NCBI GenBank assembly: GCA_944320235.1
Contig: CALUGQ010000032.1
Location: 1 to 64,000, forward strand
DNA from: an uncultured Prevotella sp.
Lineage (GTDB): Bacteria > Bacteroidota > Bacteroidia > Bacteroidales > Bacteroidaceae
Direction: 5' to 3'
Length of the DNA stretch: 64,000 nt
The notes under the pieces were generated by a model. It did no database searches. It had not been told where the DNA came from and saw nothing but the letters and a program-made list of their open reading frames with translations. Numbering within the stretch: position 1 is the first letter of the stretch; the number at the start of each line of letters is the position of its first letter. The position numbers were made by a program, and so were the translations under genes. Below are positions 24,956 through 35,051 of this stretch, in pieces.

Positions 24956-26272
24956 CTAAACGCATTTATTTAAGAAGTCTGCAACTATGTAGCTGCTTCC
25001 TCCTACGTAGATGAAATCATTTTTCGATGCCATCTTTTTTGCTGCATCAAATGCTTTGTCAACCATGTCATATGATTTTCCTATAAGCCCATGTCTTTCT
25101 GCCAATGTTTTAAGTGCCATTTCTGAGAGCGCGCGTTTGCTGTCTGGTTTCGTGAAATAATACTGTGCGTTTGTTGGCATTAAGTCCAAGATTCCATCTA
25201 CATCCTTGTCTCCGACAAACCCAATGACAATATGCATATTTTCACATTCAATGCTGTTCAATTGCTTGCTGATATATCGCCAACCGCCCACATTATGCCC
25301 AGTATCACATATTATCAATGGGGCAGAACATATTTTCTGCCACCGGCCTTGCAACCCTGTAGTTGTTAGGACGCTGCCTAATGCTGTTTGTACAATGTGG
25401 ACAAGTTTGTCGGTGTCAAATCCTAAGAGTGATGGAAAAATTGATTTACTTTTTGCAAGTGTGCGTATTGCGCAGAGGACCGTATTTACATTTCTTTTTT
25501 GATATAATCCTCCCAAATCCACCCAAAATCCACCATAATGCCTGGTTGTATAATATACGGAGCCGTCATTGGATGGTTGTGCGTCAAGAACTTCCGAATC
25601 ATCTTCCGCGTAGATAATTGGCGCATTCTTCATTTGGGCGATTTCATCAAACACCGGCCTGGTATCTGTAAGCCATTCCCCTATGACAACTGGCGTATTC
25701 TCTTTAATAATACCTGCTTTCTCGCCTGCAATCTCTCTTAAGGTGCTACCAAGGAATTGAGTGTGGTCATAACTGATATTTGTAATTACCGAAAGAACTG
25801 GATTTATTATATTTGTGCAGTCTAGCCTACCGCCTAAGCCCACTTCAATTACGGCAATGTCAACATTCATATCTTTGAAATACTTCAAAGCTAGGGCTGT
25901 TGTCACTTCAAAGAATGACGGGTGAAGGGGCTCGAAAAAATATCGTTCGTTTTCAACAAAGTCCACAACATATTTTTCGCTTATTGGCTCCCCGTTTATC
26001 CGGATGCGTTCTCTGAAATCTTTCAAGTGGGGTGATGTGTATAAGCCTACCTTCAATCCGCAAGTCTGAAGAAAAGCAGCCATCATGTGTGAACAAGAGC
26101 CTTTGCCATTCGTGCCAGCAATATGTATCGTCTTATAATATTGATGGGGATGTCCAAAGTGCTTATCAAGTTCTATGGTGTTATATAGTCCTTCTTTATA
26201 GCCGGATGCGCCTTGTTTTTCAAACATTGGCATTTGATTGAACAGGTAATCTGTGGTTTCTTTATATGTCAT
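24956..26272 (-). CDS. folC: Folylpolyglutamate synthase/dihydrofolate synthase
   Basis: A 438-aa Mur-ligase-like enzyme that adds glutamate to dihydropteroate or folates. The ATP loop IAGTNGKGSCSHM is near residue 50, the Omega-loop motif GLGGRLDCTNI near 145, and the C-terminal domain holds ICDTGHNVGGW. The frame could start 9 codons earlier, but that would run into the dnaJ terminator; ATG 26272 gives the normal N-terminus (TYKETTDYLFNQMP). It follows dnaJ on the same strand. Confidence 0.95.
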   Translation of the reverse strand: MTYKETTDYLFNQMPMFEKQGASGYKEGLYNTIELDKHFGHPHQYYKTIHIAGTNGKGSCSHMMAAFLQTCGLKVGLYTSPHLKDFRERIRINGEPISEKYVVDFVENERYFFEPLHPSFFEVTTALALKYFKDMNVDIAVIEVGLGGRLDCTNIINPVLSVITNISYDHTQFLGSTLREIAGEKAGIIKENTPVVIGEWLTDTRPVFDEIAQMKNAPIIYAEDDSEVLDAQPSNDGSVYYTTRHYGGFWVDLGGLYQKRNVNTVLCAIRTLAKSKSIFPSLLGFDTDKLVHIVQTALGSVLTTTGLQGRWQKICSAPLIICDTGHNVGGWRYISKQLNSIECENMHIVIGFVGDKDVDGILDLMPTNAQYYFTKPDSKRALSEMALKTLAERHGLIGKSYDMVDKAFDAAKKMASKNDFIYVGGSSYIVADFLNKCV

Positions 26273-26280
26273 GTGTATAA

Positions 26281-26312
26281 AATGAAAAGCGGGATGCACC
26301 TTGGTGCATCCC
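26281..26312 (-). terminator. Terminator of the dnaJ transcript
   Basis: A stem GGGATGCAC/GTGCATCCC (26291-26312) with a tight 4-nt loop. On the minus strand it is followed by GCTTTTCATTTTAT, immediately upstream of folC. Confidence 0.7.
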
Positions 26313-26325
26313 GGTGTTGATTATT

Positions 26326-27474
26326 TTAATTGAAGTAATTTTTAAACCGTTGAAAAATTGACTGCTTGGTGGAAAGGTCGCCCTTGAAGTTGTCGCTGTG
26401 TTTGAATTTTGTGAGAGCCTCTTTTTCATCCCTGTCCAAGGTCTTTGGAACATATACGCTTATGTTTACAACTAAATCACCTACGCCATGTCCATAGCCT
26501 TGCACGGCAGGCAAGCCTTTACCGCGCAAGCGCAAAGTTTTGCCTGGCTGTGTGCCGTTTTCAATTTTCACTTTTAGTTTTGTACCATCAATAGTTGGTA
26601 TTTCGACCTCTCCGCCTAACGCAGCTGTGGGGAAATCCAACAAGAGGTTATAAATTAAGTTGTTGCCATCACGGACAAAAGTATCATTTGGTTCTTCCTC
26701 AATGAACACTTGTATGTCTCCGTTTATGCCATTGTGCCTTCCTGCATTGCCTTTACCTGGAACGTTTACGACCATGCCCTCTGCAACTCCTGCAGGAATT
26801 TTAATTTCCACGACTTCTTCACCTTTTTCGACACCGCTGCCCCCACACTTGTGGCATTTGTTTTTAATAATCTTTCCTTCTCCTTCGCACGTTGGGCATA
26901 CGCCTTGTGTTTGCATCATGCCGAAGAAACTTTGTGTGGTGTGTGTAACGACCCCACTGCCGTGGCATGTCGGGCAAGTCTCTGCTGCACTTCCACTTTC
27001 GGCTCCACTGCCATGGCAATGGGAGCATACAACATCTTTACGGACTTTGAATTTTTTTGTCACGCCGTTTGCAACATCAACAAGTGACAGTCTGACTTTC
27101 AATCGAAGGTCACTGCCACGGTATTGTTGTTGGCGGCGTTGCCCTCCAAAGCCTCCAAAGCCAGCCCGCCCGCCGAAAATGTCACCAAACATGGAGAATA
27201 TGTCATCCATGTTCATGCCTCCGCCGTTGAAGCCGCTAAAGCCAGCACCGCCTGGACCGTTAAAGCCAAACTGGTCGTATTGCTGGCGTTTTTGTGGGTC
27301 GTGAAGGACATCATATGCCTCTGCAGCCTCTTTAAACTTCTCCTCTGCTTCCTTGTTGCCGGGGTTGCGGTCAGGATGATATTTTATCGCTATCTTCCTG
27401 TATGCTTTTTTTATCTCATCTTCGGAAGCGTCTTTGCTGACTCCCAGGACATCATAATAGTCTCGCTTTGCCAT
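26326..27474 (-). CDS. dnaJ: Chaperone protein DnaJ
   Basis: A 382-aa type I J-protein that stimulates DnaK. The J domain (1-70) has HPD in [10 protein letters not shown], followed by a Gly/Phe-rich linker (75-115). A zinc-finger region with four CxxCxGxG repeats ([32 protein letters not shown]) follows, then the C-terminal substrate-binding domains. It lies 38 bases after grpE, the standard gene order. Confidence 0.98.
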   Translation of the reverse strand: MAKRDYYDVLGVSKDASEDEIKKAYRKIAIKYHPDRNPGNKEAEEKFKEAAEAYDVLHDPQKRQQYDQFGFNGPGGAGFSGFNGGGMNMDDIFSMFGDIFGGRAGFGGFGGQRRQQQYRGSDLRLKVRLSLVDVANGVTKKFKVRKDVVCSHCHGSGAESGSAAETCPTCHGSGVVTHTTQSFFGMMQTQGVCPTCEGEGKIIKNKCHKCGGSGVEKGEEVVEIKIPAGVAEGMVVNVPGKGNAGRHNGINGDIQVFIEEEPNDTFVRDGNNLIYNLLLDFPTAALGGEVEIPTIDGTKLKVKIENGTQPGKTLRLRGKGLPAVQGYGHGVGDLVVNISVYVPKTLDRDEKEALTKFKHSDNFKGDLSTKQSIFQRFKNYFN

Positions 27475-27512
27475 TAGTAATCAGTATATTGTGCTTAGCA
27501 GATAGTTAGTGA

Positions 27513-28088
27513 TTATTGCCCTACTGCCACTTTAGCGTGGCGTATGACCTTGTCATTGAGCTTGTAACCAGCTTGGACACAGTCCAGGACCTTGCCTTTT
27601 TTGTCGTCACCTATCCCCGGAACCATGGCGACGGCTTCGTGTACATCAGTGTCAAAGTCTGCCCCGTCTGTTTCAATTTTTTTCACCCCAAGGCTTTCAA
27701 GTGCCTTTTGGAATTTGGCATAAATAAGTTTCATGCCTTCACGCAGTACTTGTAAGTCTTCTGTTTTTTCTCCATTGGCTATGGCACGCTCCATGTCATC
27801 AAGGACAGGGAGTATGGCGGCAACAGTCTTCTCGCCACCATTTAATATGAGTTCAGCTTTTTCCTTGAGAGTGCGCTTGCGATAGTTGTCAAATTCGGCC
27901 ACCGATCTTAGGTACTTGTCTTTAAGCTCACTGATTTCTTCTTTTGCAGATTCCAGCGGATCTTTTTCTTCCGTGGCATTTTCTGTCACATTGGTTTCAG
28001 AATCTGCGAATTCGCCACCTTCTGCAACAGATTCGCTTGTGTTGGCACTCATGTCGCTGTCTTCTATTTTAATTTCTTTTTCTTCCAT
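27513..28088 (-). CDS. grpE: Nucleotide exchange factor GrpE
   Basis: A 191-aa DnaK exchange factor. An acidic, low-complexity N-terminus (1-50) leads into a long coiled coil (LKDKYLRSVAEFDNYRKRT) and the beta domain with VLDCVQAGYKLNDKVIRHAKVAVG, the family signature. It lies between the ABC-F gene (39 bases upstream) and dnaJ. No promoter is clear in the short gap, so it may depend on the ABC-F promoter or a heat-shock element I cannot identify. Confidence 0.97.
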   Translation of the reverse strand: MEEKEIKIEDSDMSANTSESVAEGGEFADSETNVTENATEEKDPLESAKEEISELKDKYLRSVAEFDNYRKRTLKEKAELILNGGEKTVAAILPVLDDMERAIANGEKTEDLQVLREGMKLIYAKFQKALESLGVKKIETDGADFDTDVHEAVAMVPGIGDDKKGKVLDCVQAGYKLNDKVIRHAKVAVGQ

Positions 28089-28127
28089 AATTTGTCAGTC
28101 TTTGAATATTAACTAATACAGCAAAAA

Positions 28128-29768
<1,641 letters not shown>

Positions 29769-29810
29769 TTAAAATATAAATATGTAGAATACATCACCAT
29801 AAAACGACTG

Positions 29811-29842
29811 CAAAATTAATACAATTTTCTGACATGGCCAAA
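29811..29842 (-). promoter_or_regulatory. Promoter of the ABC-F/grpE/dnaJ cluster
   Basis: On the minus strand TTTG at 29842-29839, a 20-base spacer and TAATTTTG at 29818-29811 match the full consensus. Confidence 0.75.
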
Positions 29843-30378
29843 TTGTCGTGTTCCGCACGGGTGTTTTCCTGTTTAATGTCTGTATTTAGTTTGCGCAATT
29901 ATACATTTCGCTTGCCATTAGGTTGATATGCAAATATCTGAAATACAGATATGGTTTGTGAGATAAGCCGCAAATGAGTGATAAGTCTCATTCAAATGCC
30001 TAATAACCACAAACAGCGTATACAGCACCATGAAATCGCCTGTTTCGTGCTGCGATATGACCTGTTTCAGCCGTCAAGAAAGCCTGTTTCAGAATGCAAG
30101 ACAGAGCGTTTTGCAACTCACTGAAAGACAGATGATTGGCAAAGATGCCCCATTATGTGTGCCTTTAGCATAAACATCTATCTATAAATCAAAAGGAAAT
30201 AATGGCTTAAGTTTAAATTTATTGCACAAATATGGCCATAATCCATGCATACTCATTGACGGCCCAAATGTAGCAAAGAGTTTTAATACCCATAAATTAA
30301 TGTACATATCATGACGAAGTTTTGTCTGCAATGAAATAATATTTCATCCCATGTGTCTCTATTATTGATAATTATATG
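29843..30378. other. Intergenic region between the ABC-F and HAD promoters
   Basis: No gene is seen. It contains copy 1 of the 100-bp dispersed repeat (30038-30137) and a hairpin ATATCTG/CAGATAT (29934-29952, 5-nt loop). Confidence 0.6.
30038..30137 (+). repeat. Dispersed intergenic repeat, copy 1
   Basis: This 100-bp segment aligns without gaps to 62991-63090, with 11 differences by my hand count. It carries three CCTGTTTC motifs spaced exactly 22 bases apart (30039, 30061, 30083). A conserved 3' core follows, in which CTGTTTCAG pairs with CTGAAAGACAG and TGCAA with TTGCA to form a stem-loop. Only one base differs between the copies in the last 49 bases. Confidence 0.9.
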
Positions 30379-30386
30379 TAATTTTG
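30379..30386 (+). promoter_or_regulatory. -7 element of the HAD phosphatase gene
   Basis: TAATTTTG followed by C lies 20 bases before ATG 30407. It falls inside the longer reading frame and so decides the start. Confidence 0.6.
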
Positions 30387-30406
30387 CAGCAAAATATAAT
30401 ATCGAA

Positions 30407-31057
30407 ATGGAAATGAACTTAAAGGCCGCATTGTTTGATTTGGATGGGGTAGTATTTGACACAGAACCGCAATACACAGACTTTTGGGGGCAACAGTGTC
30501 GGGAATTCCATCCGGAACGACCTAATTTAGAAAATGAAATCAAAGGACAGACATTGTCACAAATTTATGAAAAATATTTTTGTGGTTCCCTGTTGAAAAA
30601 GAGGCCACTAATTACAGAGCGTCTTAATGATTTTGAAAGACATATGGAATATGTGTATATTACAGGGTTCACAGACTTTATTGTTGAACTGCGCAAGCAC
30701 AATGTGTCCACAGCCGTTGTCACAAGCTCTAACAAAATGAAGATGGAAGCTGTTTATGCCAAACGCCCAGAATTCAAATCATTATTTGACGAGATTCTTA
30801 CCGCAGAAGACTTTGAACACAGCAAGCCTGATCCAGATTGCTACTTGAAAGCTGCTGCCAGGTTCAATGCAGATGCTTCTGAATGCATAGTTTTTGAAGA
30901 CAGTTTTAACGGGCTGAAATCTGGCAAGGCTGCAAAAATGTGTGTCATCGGCCTGGCCACGACAAATATAGCCTGCGACATTGCACCTCTTTCCAATTAT
31001 GTCGTTTCAGACTATTCCAATCTCGACTATGAGCATTGCTTAAGACTGCTTGCTTAA
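30407..31057 (+). CDS. HAD-superfamily phosphatase, beta-phosphoglucomutase-like
   Basis: A 216-aa HAD hydrolase of subfamily IA. Motif I is LFDLDGVVFDTE, with the nucleophile Asp and the acid-base Asp two residues on. Motif II is TAVVTSSNK, and the motif III/IV region is EHSKPDPDCYLKAA followed by VFEDSFNGLKSGKAA. The cap lies between residues 20 and 85. The substrate may be a sugar phosphate, but this is inferred from family only. ATG 30407 is chosen because the promoter lies inside the longer frame. Confidence 0.88.
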   Translation: MEMNLKAALFDLDGVVFDTEPQYTDFWGQQCREFHPERPNLENEIKGQTLSQIYEKYFCGSLLKKRPLITERLNDFERHMEYVYITGFTDFIVELRKHNVSTAVVTSSNKMKMEAVYAKRPEFKSLFDEILTAEDFEHSKPDPDCYLKAAARFNADASECIVFEDSFNGLKSGKAAKMCVIGLATTNIACDIAPLSNYVVSDYSNLDYEHCLRLLA

Positions 31058-31102
31058 CTGTATTTACTAATTGGGCGACATCGCATAATGCAAGATGAAA
31101 AT

Positions 31103-31133
31103 TTTGTTTATAGCATAAATTAGTGTAACTTTG
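31103..31133 (+). promoter_or_regulatory. Promoter of panB
   Basis: TTTG at 31103-31106, a 19-base spacer and TAACTTTG at 31126-31133 form a full-consensus promoter 29 bases before the ATG. Confidence 0.75.
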
Positions 31134-31162
31134 CACCCCGAATTATAAGCACAATATATATC

Positions 31163-31984
31163 ATGGCAGGTTATTTGGTTAGCGATACACGCAAAGTTAC
31201 AACCCATCGCTTCATAGAAATGAAGCAAAACGGAGAGAAAATCTCCATGCTCACATCGTACGACTATACAATGGCCGGAATAGTGGATGCCGCCGGAATA
31301 GACGGCATATTGGTCGGTGATTCAGCATCAAATGTCATGGCTGGCAATGAAACGACTTTGCCAATTACCATTGACCAAATGATTTATCACGCACGGTCAG
31401 TAGTAAGGGCGACAAAAAGAGCTTTGGTTGTTTGCGATATGCCATTTGGCAGCTATCAGTCTGATTGTTGCGATGGGGTGAAGAATGCTATAAAAATAAT
31501 GAAAGAAAGCGGATGTGATGCGCTTAAAATCGAAGGGGGCACAGAAATTCTTGACACAGTCAAGCGCATTCTTGACGCCGGGATACCAGTTATGGGGCAT
31601 TTAGGATTGACACCACAGAGTATAAATAAATTCGGGACATACGCTGTCCGTGCAAAAGAGGAACACGAGGCACAAAAGCTTTTAAGTGATGCAAAAGCAT
31701 TGGCTGAGGCCGGGTGTTTTGCAATAACACTTGAAAAAGTTCCTGCAAAGTTGGCCTCAATGGTTACGAGAGAAATTTCTGTGCCAACTATAGGAATAGG
31801 CGCTGGTTGCGGTACAGACGGACAGATACTGGTTGTAGCTGATATGCTTGGCATGACAAAGGGGTTCAATCCGCGCTTCCTACGCCGGTATGCCGACCTT
31901 AATTCGGTCATGACTGATGCAATAGGCAACTATATACGTGATGTCAAGGATTCTGTGTTTCCAAACGAAACTGAGTCATATTAA
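31163..31984 (+). CDS. panB: 3-methyl-2-oxobutanoate hydroxymethyltransferase
   Basis: A 273-aa TIM-barrel enzyme that transfers a hydroxymethyl group from methylene-THF to ketoisovalerate, giving ketopantoate for pantothenate and CoA. The hallmarks are [26 protein letters not shown], the [11 protein letters not shown] metal/substrate loop, ALKIEGG and the catalytic Glu in [10 protein letters not shown], then [16 protein letters not shown]. panC and panD are not adjacent, but a type II pantothenate kinase lies further along at 53 kb. Confidence 0.97.
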   Translation: MAGYLVSDTRKVTTHRFIEMKQNGEKISMLTSYDYTMAGIVDAAGIDGILVGDSASNVMAGNETTLPITIDQMIYHARSVVRATKRALVVCDMPFGSYQSDCCDGVKNAIKIMKESGCDALKIEGGTEILDTVKRILDAGIPVMGHLGLTPQSINKFGTYAVRAKEEHEAQKLLSDAKALAEAGCFAITLEKVPAKLASMVTREISVPTIGIGAGCGTDGQILVVADMLGMTKGFNPRFLRRYADLNSVMTDAIGNYIRDVKDSVFPNETESY

Positions 31985-32013
31985 AAACTCCCCAATATAC
32001 AATAGAAAACAAT

Positions 32014-32056
32014 GGCAGTGCCGTAAAACAAATTTACGGCACTGCCTTGTTTGTGC
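32014..32056 (+). terminator. Terminator of panB, probably bidirectional
   Basis: A perfect 14-bp stem GGCAGTGCCGTAAA (32014-32027) / TTTACGGCACTGCC (32033-32046) with a 5-nt loop is followed by TTGTTTGT. The minus side is also T-rich, serving the convergent addB gene. Confidence 0.9.
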
Positions 32057-32133
32057 CCCTGTCGCTTTAGGTTACAGAATATATAAGTAGCATTGGGCAA
32101 ACATACACACAGATAGAGTTCTGATATACGGCG

Positions 32134-35046
32134 TCACAAGCCACACATTCGAACGTATGGACATGAATTGCAGACATTTGCATCTGCTGTCGGCTTAAAC
32201 GGGATGTTGGGATTGAACATCTCGCAAACTGTTGCCCTAAGTCTCTCAGAGAAATCATCTAAATAAGAATCAACATTTACAATTGGATTTTTCCCAAACA
32301 TCAACGTTGGATCATAATCATCTGCTGCTGTATGCTGAATGAATAGTAGGGCGGGGCTGACTGGCACTTTGTATGCATTCAGACTGTCCGATTTACTTAC
32401 TATCATACTATACAGGAGTGCTTGCAAGTAATAATCGTTATGGTCTTTAAGCTTGGTCGAGTCAAAAACAGAGCTTATGTCAGCCAGGCTCTTGATTTTT
32501 TTCCCACCAGTCTTATAGTCTACAACTCGCATCCGCCTACCGCCATTATCGCAAACAAGATCTAATCTGTCCACTCTGCCACCAATAACCGTATCAACAA
32601 GATTTCCGCTCGCATCTACCACTAAGCGCTCCGAAACATCTATCTCCAATCCTACAATGTAAAATGGTGCCAATTTCATATCCAACTCTATCAGCCTCTG
32701 TAAATACATTGTTATTACTTCTCTGTTTATAAGTTGCAAACCGCTGTACTGAGTTGCCTTGAGTTTGCTGTTTTTGATTTTGAAAAGTTCGTTGTTAAAA
32801 GCCTCGTCGACCAATCGTTCAATGAGCTCCTTGTTGTTCAACAATGCTTTTAAGACATCCTCCGTAATCTGCCTTCCAGCATACGAAATTTGTTCATACA
32901 TCTTTTGAGCGGCAAAATGAAAGATATTGCCAAACACTCTGTTGTCTATGTCATCATTATCAACCTGCTCTTTTATCCTGCATACATAATTATAAAAGAA
33001 TTGCAACTGGCACCTCATATATCTATTTATTGCTGATGGTGTCAATAAAGGCTTTTCCACATTTGCTGTGTCATGTGAAATGCAGAATCTTTGTCGGAGG
33101 CGTTCGATTATACCTGCCGTCTTGGTGATTTCTTTAGACCTTAATGAGGTTGGAATTTGCCCAGCTTGCAAGGCTTTTTTGCATATATTATGATTACTTT
33201 CTATCAATAATTGAAGCATGAACCTGCTCATTTCGCCAGTTTTCCCATTTCCTACTGAAGTGTTATACATTATTGTTATGTCATTGGCCCGCTGTAAAAG
33301 TCGATAGAAATAGTATGAGTATACAGCTATTTTGTTGTCAATTGTTGTTAATTCATATGCCTTGCGTAGGCTATATGGTATAAACGAAGTGTCTGCTATA
33401 CCTTTCGGCATATTTCCTTCGTTGCATGACAAGATTAACAAATGGTCAAAATCAAGATTCCTTGTTTCCAACACTCCCATTACTTGCACTCCGACTGCAG
33501 GCTCTCCATGAAAAGGTATGCTTGTTGATTGAATAATCTGGTTCATCAACCGCTGCAATGTTATTGTGTCGACATACAAGTCACCAGACTCAATAAGGCC
33601 ATTTATCCTGTTAAGCATAGTATGCATCTTGAACAATGACTCTTTAAAAAATTGGTCTGAGGAAGATTTTGAATTGCTCGCAATCAGATTTAATACCTGC
33701 AACATCCACGCTGTTATCTGGCCAGACAAAGGCATATCTTCGTGTCCATCGCTTATGTTGCTGAACAAAAGTTCAAGGCCGCTATCAATGAATAAAACAT
33801 CCCTTGTTGGATAATAAACCTTGCTCTCTTTGTTTATATGGTTGTATAAATCAACATGATGTGATGATATATAACTAATATATGGATGATTAAGTACTGC
33901 ATTTACATAGCTAAGCCTATACCCGGAGCGATTTGCTGAATAGCCATTTACCTGCAAGGCTACTAGCAAATTCACCAATGATGCAAGTGGTGATTGTGCT
34001 AAAGGATAACCAGTGGTTACATTAACCTCTTTGACATTATCAGGAAAGCTATGGATTACGGCTTTAAGCAGTCCTTCATCGCATAGAACCACAGCGGTGC
34101 GGCGACCGGCTTCTATGCGATTTCCTGCATTCAACCACTTACCTACATAGCGAGCTTGTATCGTTTCTGTTGATGATGAGATATAAGTGATAGCCTTTGC
34201 AGAAGCAAAATTGTCATATACTTCATCTAAATTTACATCTAATTCGTTGGGAAATTCATCTAAATAACTAGCTATATAACGCCCTGCCTCATTGGGAAAT
34301 CCTTGATTTGAAGGCATATAATACCTGTCAAAATCCCAATAAAACTTAGCCTTCCCTTTTTCCTTTAGCTGTTTGAAAAGCTCTTTCTCTACTTTGTGTA
34401 ACAAATTAAAGCCTACAAACAAATATCGTTCGTGGCCGAAAACTACATTGCAATCGCTGACGACACTTCTGTATAATGCCCCCTCGTAAGCCAATCCTTG
34501 CTCATTAAGCCTTTTGTTGAATGATACATAGATATCGTAGAAATGGCTCCAAAGTTTAATGAATCGTTTTTTTAACTCAGAGTTATGCTCTTCAGAAAAA
34601 TTGCTGAAGAACTTCTTGATTGCATCAACTTGTTCTTTACTTAAGTAAGACACTCCATCCAATTCATGGATGTCGCGTAGATTGGCAAAAACCTTGTTTG
34701 CATCAGCCATATTCTTGTCAATGTCATCAAAATCTGACAAAAGCAACTGCCCCCATCCATAAAAATGATCTAATGGCTCTTCAATGCCTGTACACTCTAT
34801 AAAACTCTTGTGCAAGTCGCAAACCAACTTTATGTCATCGCCAACAACAATGTTAGAATGATTTCTAAACAAGTCACTTATTGTGATATATGATGGGCAC
34901 CATAATGGTTTGCCGGCAGCTCGGACTAGATAATCATTGAGGAACAATGATGCACGCTTGTTGGGAAACACAATGGCTGTAGCAGAAAGGTCAGTTCCAT
35001 ACTTATTGATTATATCCTCTGCAACATATTCAAGAAACGATTTCAT
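32134..35046 (-). CDS. AddB-type subunit of a RecB-like helicase-nuclease
   Basis: A 970-aa protein with an N-terminal inactivated helicase-like half and a C-terminal PD-(D/E)XK nuclease (RRMRVVDYKTGGKKI, with the D and K of the motif). Four cysteines able to hold an iron-sulfur cluster are placed as in AddB: one before the nuclease (RYMRCQLQFFYNYVC) and three at the very end (CNSCPYVRMC). It pairs with the UvrD-like subunit encoded 5 bases upstream. Together they resect double-strand breaks to start RecA recombination. Confidence 0.87.
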   Translation of the reverse strand: MKSFLEYVAEDIINKYGTDLSATAIVFPNKRASLFLNDYLVRAAGKPLWCPSYITISDLFRNHSNIVVGDDIKLVCDLHKSFIECTGIEEPLDHFYGWGQLLLSDFDDIDKNMADANKVFANLRDIHELDGVSYLSKEQVDAIKKFFSNFSEEHNSELKKRFIKLWSHFYDIYVSFNKRLNEQGLAYEGALYRSVVSDCNVVFGHERYLFVGFNLLHKVEKELFKQLKEKGKAKFYWDFDRYYMPSNQGFPNEAGRYIASYLDEFPNELDVNLDEVYDNFASAKAITYISSSTETIQARYVGKWLNAGNRIEAGRRTAVVLCDEGLLKAVIHSFPDNVKEVNVTTGYPLAQSPLASLVNLLVALQVNGYSANRSGYRLSYVNAVLNHPYISYISSHHVDLYNHINKESKVYYPTRDVLFIDSGLELLFSNISDGHEDMPLSGQITAWMLQVLNLIASNSKSSSDQFFKESLFKMHTMLNRINGLIESGDLYVDTITLQRLMNQIIQSTSIPFHGEPAVGVQVMGVLETRNLDFDHLLILSCNEGNMPKGIADTSFIPYSLRKAYELTTIDNKIAVYSYYFYRLLQRANDITIMYNTSVGNGKTGEMSRFMLQLLIESNHNICKKALQAGQIPTSLRSKEITKTAGIIERLRQRFCISHDTANVEKPLLTPSAINRYMRCQLQFFYNYVCRIKEQVDNDDIDNRVFGNIFHFAAQKMYEQISYAGRQITEDVLKALLNNKELIERLVDEAFNNELFKIKNSKLKATQYSGLQLINREVITMYLQRLIELDMKLAPFYIVGLEIDVSERLVVDASGNLVDTVIGGRVDRLDLVCDNGGRRMRVVDYKTGGKKIKSLADISSVFDSTKLKDHNDYYLQALLYSMIVSKSDSLNAYKVPVSPALLFIQHTAADDYDPTLMFGKNPIVNVDSYLDDFSERLRATVCEMFNPNIPFKPTADANVCNSCPYVRMCGL

Positions 35047-35051
35047 GCTGA

